Position numbers and translations under genes: made by a program. DNA of 64,000 nt from Bacteroidales bacterium UBA2295 (GTDB taxonomy: Bacteria > Bacteroidota > Bacteroidia > Bacteroidales > Tenuifilaceae), in NCBI GenBank assembly GCA_002345825.1, contig DDWD01000206.1, positions 17,415 through 81,414 of the forward strand. The letters run 5' to 3'. The notes under the pieces are model-generated. The model did not search any database and had not been told where the DNA came from. It saw only the letters and a list, made by a program, of their open reading frames with translations. Of this stretch, positions 7,391 to 16,694 are shown piece after piece (positions within the stretch are counted from its first letter, which is position 1; each line of letters starts with the position of its first letter).

Positions 7391-9652
7391 TTACCTAATC
7401 AGCATTTTCAAATCTTCCTCTCCTACAATCGAGGCCTCAGGAAACCCATTATCAATGGCATAGTTCAATGCGGCCAATGCCTCCGATTTGTGATTAAACT
7501 GCCCCAAAGCGTAAGCAAAACTATTCTGTCGGCCGGTAAGGCGATAGCTCTCAAGCCCCGAACGAGAATTGATTACTTGGAGCTTCTCGCTATCAACATT
7601 GGTATTTAAAGGGGCCAGAAGAATGGTGTAATTTTGAATTTTAACCTTAAGATGCTCAGGCACATCTAGTTCATCTACAATATCCACATCGCCTGTAGCA
7701 TTGATAACTCGAATTGATGCCCTACGATTTAGCTGACGACCAGCGGGATTATCGGACCCATCTGATTTTGTATTCTGAGCGATGCTCTCCAGCGAGCTGG
7801 CTCCGCGGGCGCTAAACCTTTCGGCTGAAATACCCTTTTGGGTAAGATAATCAATAACAGAGTTGGCTCTGCGTAGCGATAGTTTTTTGTTATACCTCAT
7901 AGAACCTTTACTGTCGGTATGTCCGCAAACCTCAACCTCAACGCTTGTATTCTGGTGTAAAAACGCATACAACTTTTCTAACTCCCTAACTGCCTCATCC
8001 GAAAGGGTATCGCTATCAAAACCAAAGAGTACACTGCGTATGGCTAAGTATTTTCCTTCCTCCACCTCGGTGGGCTTTAACTTTATACTCACATTGAAAC
8101 TAGATTCGGAAAATGTTTTGGGTATTGCAATGGGTAGGGTTTCGGACACATAGCCAACACCTTGTGCCACGATGCGGTATTCGCCAGGTGAAACATCAAA
8201 GTAAAATTGCCCATCGATATCCTGCGGAGTAGTGCATATAATGGTATCCTTGGTCTTTGCATTGATCAAACTTACGGAAAAAAGATCCCCCTGCACCTCG
8301 TAATTGTTGGCTAGCTGCAATTCACCTTTTACTGTAACCTTATCAACATTCACCTCATCTATGAGAGAAACAAGATAGAGGTTGCTAATATTTGGTTTTC
8401 CACGCTCTACCTGCGAAACAATCCCTTTGTTCTCATCAAGTGGATAGTACCACATATCATCGTCGGGTGTGCTTATTGGATAACCTAAATTGATTGGCGA
8501 CGACCATTCTCCGTCGTCAAGCAACTGAGAATAAAACACATCGTAACCACCTAGCGTATTGTGGCCTTGTGATATAAAATACAGCTTACTACCATCGGTC
8601 GATAGATGGGGCGCTTCCTCATTGTGAGGCGTATTAATATCTTCGCCCAGATTTTGCGCTTCGCTCCACTCACCGCTGGACAAACGCTTACTTTGATAAA
8701 GATCAAGACCACCAAAGCCTCCTCTCCTATTGGATGAAAAAAACAGGGTTTCACCATTGGGTGAGACAGAGGCAAATGTCTCCCAATGCCTCGAATTTAT
8801 GGGCTTACCAATCTTTTTTGCCTTTTGCCATTGACCATCGACAAGGGTGCTGCTGTAAATATTACCCACCCCGCTATCATTTTTGAAAATAAATATTTCG
8901 GTTCCATCGTGATTTATTGATGTTGAGAATATTTCACCCTCGAGTCCAATATCCAGAGTTATATTCTTGGGGTTATGCCACTCGCCATCGGTACCCATTT
9001 CGCTAATGTATATGGCATCGTAAAATTTTTCCTTAACTGTAAAAAGCAGGCATTTGGAGTCGCAAGAAATTGCTGCACCATAAACAAAAGCCTGATCTTT
9101 GCCCGTAACTACTAGAGTTCTCTGTAGGTTTTTTGATCGTTTCTTCATCTCGTTGGCCCGATGACAAGCCTGAACCTGCTGGTCGATATAATCGAGATTG
9201 TAGACATCCTTACTATCTAGCATCCCCCTGAAAACTTCATATGCTGCAATAGCCTCGGGGAATTGCCCCTCGATACGATAGGCTTCGCCTAAATAAAAAT
9301 AGGCATCCGGTGGGGCTCCAACCTCGCGATATGAACCCTCCTGGTATGATTGATTAATATTATCAACTGCTTTTAAAAGTGGCTCTATAGCCATATGCTT
9401 TAGGCCCGGAATATTTAGATAGCATCGCCCAATACGGTAGCAAACATTTGCATTTTGTTGGTTTTCGTCTAACAGCTTTTGGTACAAGGGCAGAGCCTCT
9501 TGCATATCGTTGAAAAGAAAATAGTACTCAGCATCGGCAAAGGTAGTTCGATAATCGCTTTCCTGCGTTACACCAGCAAGCGGGAAGGAACTTAAGCCCC
9601 ACATTAATAGCACAAAAAGGGCTGCGTTGGGTTTTAACACTGGATTGGTCAT
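7391..9652 (-). CDS. TPR - PD40 - OmpA envelope protein with a SPOR-like tail (PorE-like order)
   Basis: The 753-residue protein has an N-terminal signal segment (about 1-29), TPR-like helices (about 33-175), PD40/WD40-like beta-propeller repeats (about 190-430, with VSPNGETLFFSSNRRGGFGG and APHLSTDGSKLYFISQG), a carboxypeptidase-regulatory-like beta domain (about 440-535), and an OmpA peptidoglycan-binding domain (about 540-655, GHTDSKGS and RQLNRRASIRV). The last 90 residues look like a SPOR domain. The same order TPR-propeller-CRD-OmpA is known in PorE of the type IX secretion system, but many paralogs with other roles exist. It should be periplasmic and bound to peptidoglycan. It is the third of three tandem paralogs. 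Confidence 0.88.
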   Translation of the reverse strand: MTNPVLKPNAALFVLLMWGLSSFPLAGVTQESDYRTTFADAEYYFLFNDMQEALPLYQKLLDENQQNANVCYRIGRCYLNIPGLKHMAIEPLLKAVDNINQSYQEGSYREVGAPPDAYFYLGEAYRIEGQFPEAIAAYEVFRGMLDSKDVYNLDYIDQQVQACHRANEMKKRSKNLQRTLVVTGKDQAFVYGAAISCDSKCLLFTVKEKFYDAIYISEMGTDGEWHNPKNITLDIGLEGEIFSTSINHDGTEIFIFKNDSGVGNIYSSTLVDGQWQKAKKIGKPINSRHWETFASVSPNGETLFFSSNRRGGFGGLDLYQSKRLSSGEWSEAQNLGEDINTPHNEEAPHLSTDGSKLYFISQGHNTLGGYDVFYSQLLDDGEWSSPINLGYPISTPDDDMWYYPLDENKGIVSQVERGKPNISNLYLVSLIDEVNVDKVTVKGELQLANNYEVQGDLFSVSLINAKTKDTIICTTPQDIDGQFYFDVSPGEYRIVAQGVGYVSETLPIAIPKTFSESSFNVSIKLKPTEVEEGKYLAIRSVLFGFDSDTLSDEAVRELEKLYAFLHQNTSVEVEVCGHTDSKGSMRYNKKLSLRRANSVIDYLTQKGISAERFSARGASSLESIAQNTKSDGSDNPAGRQLNRRASIRVINATGDVDIVDELDVPEHLKVKIQNYTILLAPLNTNVDSEKLQVINSRSGLESYRLTGRQNSFAYALGQFNHKSEALAALNYAIDNGFPEASIVGEEDLKMLIR

Positions 9653-9743
9653 GGTTGGTTTTTTATTTAAACTGGGTCTTTTAGGGCTATATCTATAGGG
9701 TTAATAGGGCAATGCAATAACTTGCTGCTAAAACACTAAATAA

Positions 9744-9751
9744 CAAAGTTA
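9744..9751 (-). promoter_or_regulatory. Promoter -7 element of the OmpA-type gene
   Basis: Minus-strand TAACTTTG, a perfect TAnnTTTG, 92 bases before the start at 9652. No good -33 box is visible. Confidence 0.45.
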
Positions 9752-9863
9752 ATAATATAGCATATAGAAATGAAATATATACCTCTCACTTTTTCAACGC
9801 ATTCAGTATATTTATCAACAAACTGTAAAACAGACCAATTTGTCTGGCATATAGCCTATTTAG

Positions 9864-9895
9864 AAAAAGGCCGAGATTTTACTCTCGGCCTTTTT
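9864..9895 (-). terminator. Strong intrinsic terminator, usable in both directions
   Basis: A perfect stem AAAAAGGCCGAGA (9864-9876) with its complement at 9883-9895 encloses a six-base loop. It has A and T runs on both flanks. It most likely ends transcription of the gene at 10142-12526 on the minus strand. Confidence 0.75.
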
Positions 9896-9981
9896 CTATT
9901 TATCATTATCTATCACTGGTGTTCGGTAAAATTTTATTGTGATCTCGAAATGTTGATAAATAAGATGCATAACTAATTTTT

Positions 9982-10101
9982 GCCCCCGTGGGGGGCTAAT
10001 AACGATAAAAAATGATAGTCAAAAACTATCGCACCCCAGCTGGGGTGCAATATCTTCATAATCAATCTATCGTCTATCGTTATCTTGCTCCTCTGGAGCA
10101 A
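9982..10101. repeat. Cluster of three REP-like palindromes
   Basis: Three different GC-rich palindromes sit within 120 bases of AT-rich DNA: GCCCCC-GTG-GGGGGC (9982-9996), GCACCCCAGCTGGGGTGC (10031-10048, perfect) and TTGCTCC-TCT-GGAGCAA (10085-10101). Between them are TAACGATA (about 9999-10006) and its complement TATCGTTA (about 10075-10082), and GATAGT/ACTATC around 10014-10030, giving nested inverted repeats. The pattern resembles REP clusters mobilised by REP-associated tyrosine transposases, none of which is encoded in this window. Other roles, such as RNA processing sites, are possible. Confidence 0.55.
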
Positions 10102-10141
10102 AACTTGGATTTACTGGACAACTATGATTATCTATAAAACT

Positions 10142-12526
10142 TCAATTTTTTCTATTTCTTTTTAGCAGGAACAAGATTAGCAGACCCAATAGAACAGCCA
10201 ACCCAATAGCAATGAAAGTGGAACTAAACACAAATTTTCGTTCGTGTGTCGACTGTAATAATTCGGTTTGCTCCTGCTCACCTAAATCGAAGTAACCCCC
10301 TATGGTGTTCTCGGCCAAGAGGCTTAGCAATTCGTTTAGATAGGGCTTAATCTGCTGGTACTTGTGGATCAATAAATAATCCCAAAGTGAGGCAAAAGAG
10401 GCTATATGAGGCTGAGTTAGAATGGCCTCATCAAAAAGTGCAACAAGTTCAGGTGAGGCTTTTCGCTTAAGCCTTTGGAGCCTATAGAAGAAATCTTCAT
10501 CATACGATGTTTGAGATATCTTGCGCGTTTGTTGATATTTAACCTCAACAGCTTTAGTGCTTAAGATATCCATGAACTTGGCCAAAGCCTCAATAACAAG
10601 TTCGGTATTGCCTAACGAGTCGGCTTGGTGCACCAGCTGTCGAACTTTTGCAAACAGTAAATCGGGGGGTAAATCCCAATTGCCAACCATAGCCTCATCA
10701 ATAAAGACTTTGATTTTTGGATCGGCAATATTGGTAAGCAACTCCCTAAACATAATGCTTTGAGAGGTTTCTTGTGCCATTTTTAGCTCGCCCCTAAGCT
10801 TTGAAGGCTGAATAGTTGAATCAGCTGGTGTAACATCTTCAATATGCTTCTGTTCTTGCTGGTTCCCTGTCTGTTTGGCAACGCTATCAACTGCTAGGGA
10901 CTCCTCAACCTGTTGAAATTGCTGCTCATCATCAATAGTTTGCACCAGTTCTGCAAAAGGCTTTTGGGGAGTAGTCTGCACTAATGTATCTATAGAGGCA
11001 ATGGAACTAGTTCTTGAGATGAGCGCTTTTAGCTCCTTTGATTGATCTTTTAACACGTAAGGTTTGCCATCGAAGAAAAGCGTATATTCCAAGCCCGAGT
11101 TCAAATAATCCTTATTTTCTGGCTTGCTAGGATCTAGCAATGCAACTCCTGCAACATTCACGGTATCAACCACAAGAGTTCTAGCAGGAAGTTGCGATTT
11201 ACGGGCAAAGTAATCGTTTGAGGCCACAATACTCCGCTGATATTTTGGCAAGAATATCTCTACCTGAGTAATATCTTTATCGCCATAGCCATGCGGATCA
11301 AAAACGGCCATAAGGCCCACTGCGCCATCATCAACTGGCTGATAGAACATATTATCATCGGCGGTGTTAATAGGATAGCCCAAGTTTACAGGTTGCGACC
11401 AGGTTTTATCGGCTTGCAGAATGGAAAAAAAGATGTCGTAGCCTCCCACGCCATGGTGGCCATCGGAGCTAAAAAACAGGCTTTTTCCATCAACAGTTAC
11501 AAAGGGAGTGTTCTCGTTGAATCGGGTATTAATTTTCGATCCAAGATTTTTTGCTGGTCCCCATTCTCCATTGCGGTCGCGTTCCGAGACGTAAATATCC
11601 AAATCGCCATATCCTCCAGATCGATTGCTGGCAAAAAACAACTTTTTGCCATCGGAAGAGACGCAGGCATGGGTTTCGTAAAATTCAGTATTGATGTTCT
11701 CGTTCAACTTTCGCATGGGGGACCAGGCTCCATCAACAAATCGTGAAACGTAGATGTTTCCCACATGCTCGTCGTCCTTAAAAAGGTATAACTCCGTACC
11801 ATCATACGATAACGACAAGGTTTTACAGTTACCATTAACCACCAAATCGAGAGTAATGTTACGCGGACGCCCCCACTTATCGCCAACCTTTTTGGCCACC
11901 ATAATGGCCTGATAAAACCGCTCGTTAGTTGTATAGGCCAACGTATTCCCATCACCCGAAATAACGGGGTTGTAGTTTGGAAATTTGTTATTAATATCGG
12001 ATCCCAAATTATTGCGCAGAAAATCAACTGGATAATTCTGAATGACCCTTGAACGCGCTATTGCCTCAACCTGATGATTTAGGTAGTTCATATCGTATTG
12101 CCGCTCCCGACGGATATTACTGCGGAAATCCTGATATGCTTGCTCAGCTTTGGTAAGCTGATTGTTAACAAAATATGCATTGCCCAAGTAGAACAACGCC
12201 TCAATGGGAGCACGATCTTCGCGTATAGAGTTCTCGCTATATCGGGGTGAAATATTACCAACGGCCCTTTCGAGATAGTGGATTGCTCGGTCTTTACTTC
12301 CAGCAACATTTAAGTAGCAGATTCCAATACGGTAGTCGATATTAGCGTTGGATGGGAACTCATCGTAAATGCTAAGGTAAAGTGCAAGCGCCTCCTCATA
12401 ATCCTCAAAGTAGAAATACGCGTTAGCGTCCTTATAGGTTTCCTCGGCATCTTGCCTGCTTTGAGCCTGCCCAAAAGTTGCAAAGCAAATAAAAATCAGT
12501 ACGGATATAAAGCAATGCTTAATCAT
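10142..12526 (-). CDS. TPR - PD40 protein with a C-terminal membrane anchor
   Basis: The 794-residue product has a signal peptide (about 1-21), TPR-like helices (about 22-165) and PD40 propeller repeats (about 175-415, including CVSSDGKKLFFASNRSGGYG and FVTVDGKSLFFSSDGHHG). A long region of about 350 residues follows that I do not recognise; it is partly low-complexity (Gln/Glu-rich about 515-570) and then helical. A membrane segment near 765-787 precedes the basic end LLKRNRKN. It probably spans the periplasm while anchored in a membrane. It is paralogous to both neighbours in its first 420 residues, while the C-terminal half is unique. Confidence 0.8.
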   Translation of the reverse strand: MIKHCFISVLIFICFATFGQAQSRQDAEETYKDANAYFYFEDYEEALALYLSIYDEFPSNANIDYRIGICYLNVAGSKDRAIHYLERAVGNISPRYSENSIREDRAPIEALFYLGNAYFVNNQLTKAEQAYQDFRSNIRRERQYDMNYLNHQVEAIARSRVIQNYPVDFLRNNLGSDINNKFPNYNPVISGDGNTLAYTTNERFYQAIMVAKKVGDKWGRPRNITLDLVVNGNCKTLSLSYDGTELYLFKDDEHVGNIYVSRFVDGAWSPMRKLNENINTEFYETHACVSSDGKKLFFASNRSGGYGDLDIYVSERDRNGEWGPAKNLGSKINTRFNENTPFVTVDGKSLFFSSDGHHGVGGYDIFFSILQADKTWSQPVNLGYPINTADDNMFYQPVDDGAVGLMAVFDPHGYGDKDITQVEIFLPKYQRSIVASNDYFARKSQLPARTLVVDTVNVAGVALLDPSKPENKDYLNSGLEYTLFFDGKPYVLKDQSKELKALISRTSSIASIDTLVQTTPQKPFAELVQTIDDEQQFQQVEESLAVDSVAKQTGNQQEQKHIEDVTPADSTIQPSKLRGELKMAQETSQSIMFRELLTNIADPKIKVFIDEAMVGNWDLPPDLLFAKVRQLVHQADSLGNTELVIEALAKFMDILSTKAVEVKYQQTRKISQTSYDEDFFYRLQRLKRKASPELVALFDEAILTQPHIASFASLWDYLLIHKYQQIKPYLNELLSLLAENTIGGYFDLGEQEQTELLQSTHERKFVFSSTFIAIGLAVLLGLLILFLLKRNRKN

Positions 12527-12616
12527 TAATTTATAGTAGTTTTCGTTATGCTAAATTGGCCCAATTAGTTTATTTGATTGCGTTGGCTGAGCGACTATGA
12601 AGTTATTCAAGGCAAA

Positions 12617-12624
12617 CAAAGTTA
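12617..12624 (-). promoter_or_regulatory. Promoter -7 element of the 794-residue PD40 protein gene
   Basis: Minus-strand TAACTTTG (perfect TAnnTTTG) 91 bases upstream of the start at 12526. Spacing to the start is nearly the same as for the paralog at 7391-9652, which suggests the upstream DNA was duplicated with the genes. Confidence 0.45.
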
Positions 12625-12671
12625 CCATTAGGTTGTAACCATAGCTTAAGGAGTTATTGGCCGCTATCATA

Positions 12672-14048
12672 CTATGGTTCAAATATGGCAGGGCTTACCT
12701 GTTGCTCAAACCGTTCAAAACTTTCGGGTTTAAAGTTTTCCCTATCAACAATATGCTGATCATTCATCAAACTATCGAGATTGAACTCAACCAAATAGAT
12801 GTCACTCTCACCAAAACTTTGGGGCATAACCCGCGACACATAACCCGAAGATCCATCCCCAACGGGCTGATAGAACACATCATCATCAGTAGTATTAAGC
12901 GGATACCTGAGATTGATTGGCTTACGCCAACTATTGCTGCTGCGTTCTGAAACAAATATATCGAAACCCCCAATAGTCTTATGGCCTTTGGATGAGAAGA
13001 ATAATCGTTTTCCGTCATGCGAAATGAACGGTGAAATCTCATCGAAAGGAGTGTTAACTACACTACCTAAATTAATAGCTTCTGACCACTCGCTAAGGTT
13101 ACGCACCGAGTAGTACAAATCGAAACCACCAAACCCACCCGGCCTATTGCTGGCAAAATAAAGGGTATCGCCCGATGGGCTAAACGATGCATAGGTTTCC
13201 CAATTTCTTGAGTTGATCTCCTTAGGCATTCGGCTTAGCATGCTCCAAACATCCTTAACAGGGTCGTAGGTGCTGGTATATAGGTTAAAAACATCATTAT
13301 CGTTTCGGGCAAGCAGAATGGTAAAACCATCGGCAGACATACCCACAGTGCTAATCTCACCATCGGCATAAATTTGGGTGTTTAAATTCATTGGATGCGA
13401 CCACACCTTAACCCGCCTATTGGATTGCATAATAGCGCTATAAAATTGCTGCACCGAGGTGTAAATCAACAAACTTGTATCAGACGATACTACGGGGTTG
13501 ATCTCGGGAAAACGTGTATTTACCGTTCGCCCAGCGGAGGTGAAAACTACATTTAACGGCGACTCCATGAGTTTTTGTGCATAATCTAACGACTCCAGCT
13601 CCTTTGACACCACAACCATTTTCTCCTTATCGCTTTCTATCATTTCGGAGTATTTTGCAAATGCTCCCCTGGCCTTATCAAATTCCCCGACAATCCTTAA
13701 GGCTTGACCATAGTGAAGGTAAACTTCGGGAGGAGCCTGAGTCTCGGTAAAATAACCCTCGTTGTATGTGCGGGTAATGGCCTTTTTAGCATCCTCGAAA
13801 AATGGAATTGACTTTTGCTTTTCGTTGGGTATGTTTAGATAGCACAGCCCGATACGGTACTGTACGTTTGCATTGTCGGGGTATGTATCAAGAAGTTCTA
13901 AATATAATGGAAGTGCATCACGATAATCCTCGTACAGGAAATAGTACTCAGCATCAACAAAAACACGCCTATAATACGATGCCCGTTGCGCCTGCACCGA
14001 AAGAGAAATGAAAAGTAAAACTATAATTGAGTAAAAATGCTTCTGCAT
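12672..14048 (-). CDS. TPR - PD40 exported protein, short paralog
   Basis: The 458-residue protein has a signal peptide (about 1-20, ending VQAQ), TPR-like helices (about 25-170) and PD40 propeller repeats (about 175-425, including SFSPSGDTLYFASNRPGGFGG and FISHDGKRLFFSSKG). It stops shortly after the propeller with a tail of about 35 residues, without OmpA or membrane anchor. The TPR start YFLYEDYRDALPLYLELLD is closely related to the two downstream genes. Likely a periplasmic scaffold; partner unknown. It is the first of the three tandem genes and has its own promoter. Confidence 0.8.
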   Translation of the reverse strand: MQKHFYSIIVLLFISLSVQAQRASYYRRVFVDAEYYFLYEDYRDALPLYLELLDTYPDNANVQYRIGLCYLNIPNEKQKSIPFFEDAKKAITRTYNEGYFTETQAPPEVYLHYGQALRIVGEFDKARGAFAKYSEMIESDKEKMVVVSKELESLDYAQKLMESPLNVVFTSAGRTVNTRFPEINPVVSSDTSLLIYTSVQQFYSAIMQSNRRVKVWSHPMNLNTQIYADGEISTVGMSADGFTILLARNDNDVFNLYTSTYDPVKDVWSMLSRMPKEINSRNWETYASFSPSGDTLYFASNRPGGFGGFDLYYSVRNLSEWSEAINLGSVVNTPFDEISPFISHDGKRLFFSSKGHKTIGGFDIFVSERSSNSWRKPINLRYPLNTTDDDVFYQPVGDGSSGYVSRVMPQSFGESDIYLVEFNLDSLMNDQHIVDRENFKPESFERFEQQVSPAIFEP

Positions 14049-14121
14049 AAATTACTTGTTACAAAACCAAATTTTAACAAAAAATGGTTAAGCAAATTTT
14101 TTTGTAAATATATTCTAATGT

Positions 14122-14153
14122 CAAAGTAAACAAATATTATGCTTATTGCAAAA
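14122..14153 (-). promoter_or_regulatory. Promoter of the 458-residue PD40 protein gene
   Basis: On the minus strand TTTTG (14149-14153) and TTACTTTG (14122-14129, seven of eight) are 19 bases apart, the ideal spacing. The predicted leader is about 65 bases. Confidence 0.5.
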
Positions 14154-14630
14154 CCCTTTTGCCATGAGCCGCAAGTTTTTGCCTATTTTATAAAGTTAAT
14201 ACAAAAATGAAAAATCAGGTTAAACCAAAGTACTAAAACTTAAATTTTATTTGGAAGCTATCCAGCAAAAAAATGAATACACTAACAATTTTGTGGTTGT
14301 ATAATGTAATTGGGGCCATCTTTTTTTTCATAGATTGACTGGAGTTGGAAGGCGGAAGACGCCTGCCTCGTGTGTCTCGGGATCAGCTGTTATTTAGCGG
14401 ATAACGAGGGAAGAAGAAAGACAGGAAAACTAGCTAACTAATATCTAGCACCCGTTATCTCACCTTGACCTAAACTCATACAAATATTCCACTAATAATG
14501 CATTATCGTGATTAAATTAAAGGCAACGTTTTAAATATAATGAGGTGAAATTTCTTTTATTTTTTTCAAAAAAAGAGCACCACGTTACGATGCCCTTAAA
14601 CAATAAAAAACTAAATATCAAAGCGACCTA
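14154..14630. other. Gene-free stretch with a structured, GC-richer block
   Basis: No supportable gene is seen. Most is AT-rich, but 14340-14465 is GC-richer and holds several inverted repeats: GGCG/CGCC (14352-14364), CCTCGT/ACGAGG (14366-14371 with 14404-14409) and GATAACG/CGTTATC (14400-14406 with 14453-14459). The last two compete for the same bases. It may be a remnant of repeat DNA or a structured transcript downstream of the E2 gene. Confidence 0.4.
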
Positions 14631-15887
14631 TCACTTATAATCCTGAATGTAATCGCGAACCGCTTTTAGGAACATCCCACCAAGGGCACCGTCTATCACT
14701 CTATGGTCGTACGACAAGGAAAGCATAGCCATTTGTCGTATTGCCATGGTATCGCCCTGTTCGGACTCAAGAACAACAACCTTTTTAGTTATGGCTCCAA
14801 TAGCCAGTATGGCCACTTGTGGCTGATTTATAATGGGTGTACCAGTTAGCGTTTCGAACATCCCCAGGTTGGTTATGGTAAAGGTACCTCCCTGTATTTC
14901 ATCGGGTTGAAGCTTGTTGTTACGAGCGCGCGCGGCAAGATCGTTTACCTTCTCGGCTAGTCCAGCAAGGTTTAAGTTGTTGGCATTTTTAATAACCGGA
15001 ACTATTAGATTACCATTGGGAAGGGCAGCGGCAAGGCCAATGTTAATATCACGCTTCATTAAAATATTATCTCCATCAATAGAACTATTCACCAATGGAT
15101 AATCCTTCAATGCTTTAATGGCTGCCTCAACAAACAGCGGGGTAAGGGTTAGCTTTTGGCCTTCGCGCTTTTGAAAAGCCTCCTTTTCGCTATTGCGCCA
15201 CCTCACCAGATTTGTAACATCGGCCTCGATAAATGATGTTACATGGGCAGAGGTTTGTTTCGACATCACCATATGATCGGCAATAAGCTTGCGCATCCTG
15301 TCCATAGGGATTACCTCAACCGAATGCCCCTGCGACTGGGTTGATGGCTGCTGTGCCTGAGGTTTTGGCTTTTCAATTACAGCGCTACGCTTTTCAACAT
15401 AAGCCAAAATATCATCACGAGTAATGCGGCCATTGAGGCCTGTACCCGAAACGTTAGCCAATTCTTCTGTAGATATTCCCTCGCGCTTGGCAATGGTTCT
15501 CACAAGTGGGCTAGTGTGTGGATGAGAGCCAACCTCCATTTTATTGCTTGTTGCAACCTCTTGCCTTTTTGGTTGATCCTCTGCTGGCTCCTTTTGTGGC
15601 GTTGGTTCTGAAGCTGTGTTTTGCTCTAACGCCCCCTCTCCTTCCTTCTCAACCTCAAGCACAGCAATGGTTTGGCCAACCTGTGGAACATCGCCCTCAC
15701 TAAAAAGCAACTCCTTAACCTTACCGGCAGATGGTGAGGGGATTTCGGAATCGACCTTATCGGTGGCTACCTCAACCAAAGATTGATCCTCTGAAACCTC
15801 ATCGCCAACTGCCACTAACCACTTTGTAATTGTGGCTTCAATTATACCCTCGCCCATTGCGGGAAGGGTTATCTCAACTTTGCCCAT
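14631..15887 (-). CDS. 2-oxoacid dehydrogenase E2, dihydrolipoamide acyltransferase (branched-chain type likely)
   Basis: The 418-residue protein has one lipoyl domain (about 1-78, lipoylated K44 in EVATDKVDSE), a linker rich in Glu, Pro and Gln, a peripheral subunit-binding domain (about 125-165, SPLVRTIAKREGISTEEL) and a catalytic domain to the end with H395 and D399 in DHRVIDG. It transfers the acyl group from lipoamide to CoA in a 2-oxoacid dehydrogenase complex. Its partner E1 is probably the fused alpha/beta gene at 40948, 25 kb away. The branched-chain assignment rests on that E1 and on overall similarity; a succinyl-transferring role is less likely but possible. Confidence 0.88.
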   Translation of the reverse strand: MGKVEITLPAMGEGIIEATITKWLVAVGDEVSEDQSLVEVATDKVDSEIPSPSAGKVKELLFSEGDVPQVGQTIAVLEVEKEGEGALEQNTASEPTPQKEPAEDQPKRQEVATSNKMEVGSHPHTSPLVRTIAKREGISTEELANVSGTGLNGRITRDDILAYVEKRSAVIEKPKPQAQQPSTQSQGHSVEVIPMDRMRKLIADHMVMSKQTSAHVTSFIEADVTNLVRWRNSEKEAFQKREGQKLTLTPLFVEAAIKALKDYPLVNSSIDGDNILMKRDINIGLAAALPNGNLIVPVIKNANNLNLAGLAEKVNDLAARARNNKLQPDEIQGGTFTITNLGMFETLTGTPIINQPQVAILAIGAITKKVVVLESEQGDTMAIRQMAMLSLSYDHRVIDGALGGMFLKAVRDYIQDYK

Positions 15888-15989
15888 TGTATCTAATGTA
15901 TATTTAAACAGTTTCGATTAAGTAACAGCATTCTATCGGAAATGTTGAATTGATCATTTTTTAGATCTAGATTAAAAAAGCCAAAGCTA

Positions 15990-16694
15990 TCACCCAAGCT
16001 CATCAAACTTGGCTGACAAGTATTGATTTACATTGGAGGCGTAACTGCTTGATGTGGTATGGTAACTAATTGAAAGCAGGTTGTGGGTTGGCGTTTGCTC
16101 AACAAGTTCAATGGAGGGCTCCTTGTTAATAGCGACCCATGGCAACAGCAGCAACGATTTAGTAATCCTGTCTCTCACCTCTTGCATTGGTATGGATGAG
16201 CTAACGGTTAGGCTTAGCTCGTGACTCTGTAGGCTATCGTTCTTGTTGAACAGATGAATTGCTCCTGAAGCTAGCTTAGAGAAAGGGATCTTTATCAGTT
16301 CGCCCCTGTGCGTCTCAATTTCGATAGAACGATATCCAACCTTTCGCAGCATACCTTGATGATCAGCTACTCCAATATGCTGATTTTTCTCGAACGGTAT
16401 CTCAGCTTTTAAAATTATACCTGATATAAAATCGCGAAGAAAATACCAGCCAACCACTAGCACAATGCCCACGGCAACAGCCGATACTAGTACAGGGTAG
16501 TACACAAAATCGCTAAAAAGCCTATTGATGGCCCATAATCCAAAGGCTAGCCACACCAAAAGCTCAACCACAGGGAAAAGCCTAATGAGTATTTTATAAA
16601 TAGCCCTGTTGGATGTAACAGAACCAACCACCCGGGATAAATACCTGAGCACAACGAATATTCCGATGGCAAATAGGAAGTAATATATTGTCAT
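15990..16694 (-). CDS. Small MscS-like membrane protein
   Basis: The 234-residue product has about three membrane segments (about 3-22, 40-58, 66-92) followed by a beta domain starting KAEIPFEKNQHIGVADHQGMLRKV, which matches the MscS beta domain. The glycine- and alanine-rich pore helix of MscS is not clear, so it may be a non-conducting or atypical member. Loop content (THRGELIKIPFSKL) fits the family. Located in the inner membrane; a role in osmotic or ionic response is suggested by the transporter gene next to it but not proven. Confidence 0.75.
   Translation of the reverse strand: MTIYYFLFAIGIFVVLRYLSRVVGSVTSNRAIYKILIRLFPVVELLVWLAFGLWAINRLFSDFVYYPVLVSAVAVGIVLVVGWYFLRDFISGIILKAEIPFEKNQHIGVADHQGMLRKVGYRSIEIETHRGELIKIPFSKLASGAIHLFNKNDSLQSHELSLTVSSSIPMQEVRDRITKSLLLLPWVAINKEPSIELVEQTPTHNLLSISYHTTSSSYASNVNQYLSAKFDELG

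Noticed and set aside
9770..9976. Open frame of 68 codons between the PD40 genes
   Set aside because: It runs through the strong terminator at 9864-9895 and its translation has no protein-like pattern.
11291..11746. 151-codon plus-strand frame opposite the 794-residue PD40 gene
   Set aside because: It lies fully within a well-supported minus-strand gene and looks like its mirror translation, without domain features.
7391..14048. Type IX secretion gene cluster
   Set aside because: Only the PorE-like domain order is present; no porK, L, M, N, sov or porV gene is seen, and such architectures have many other roles.
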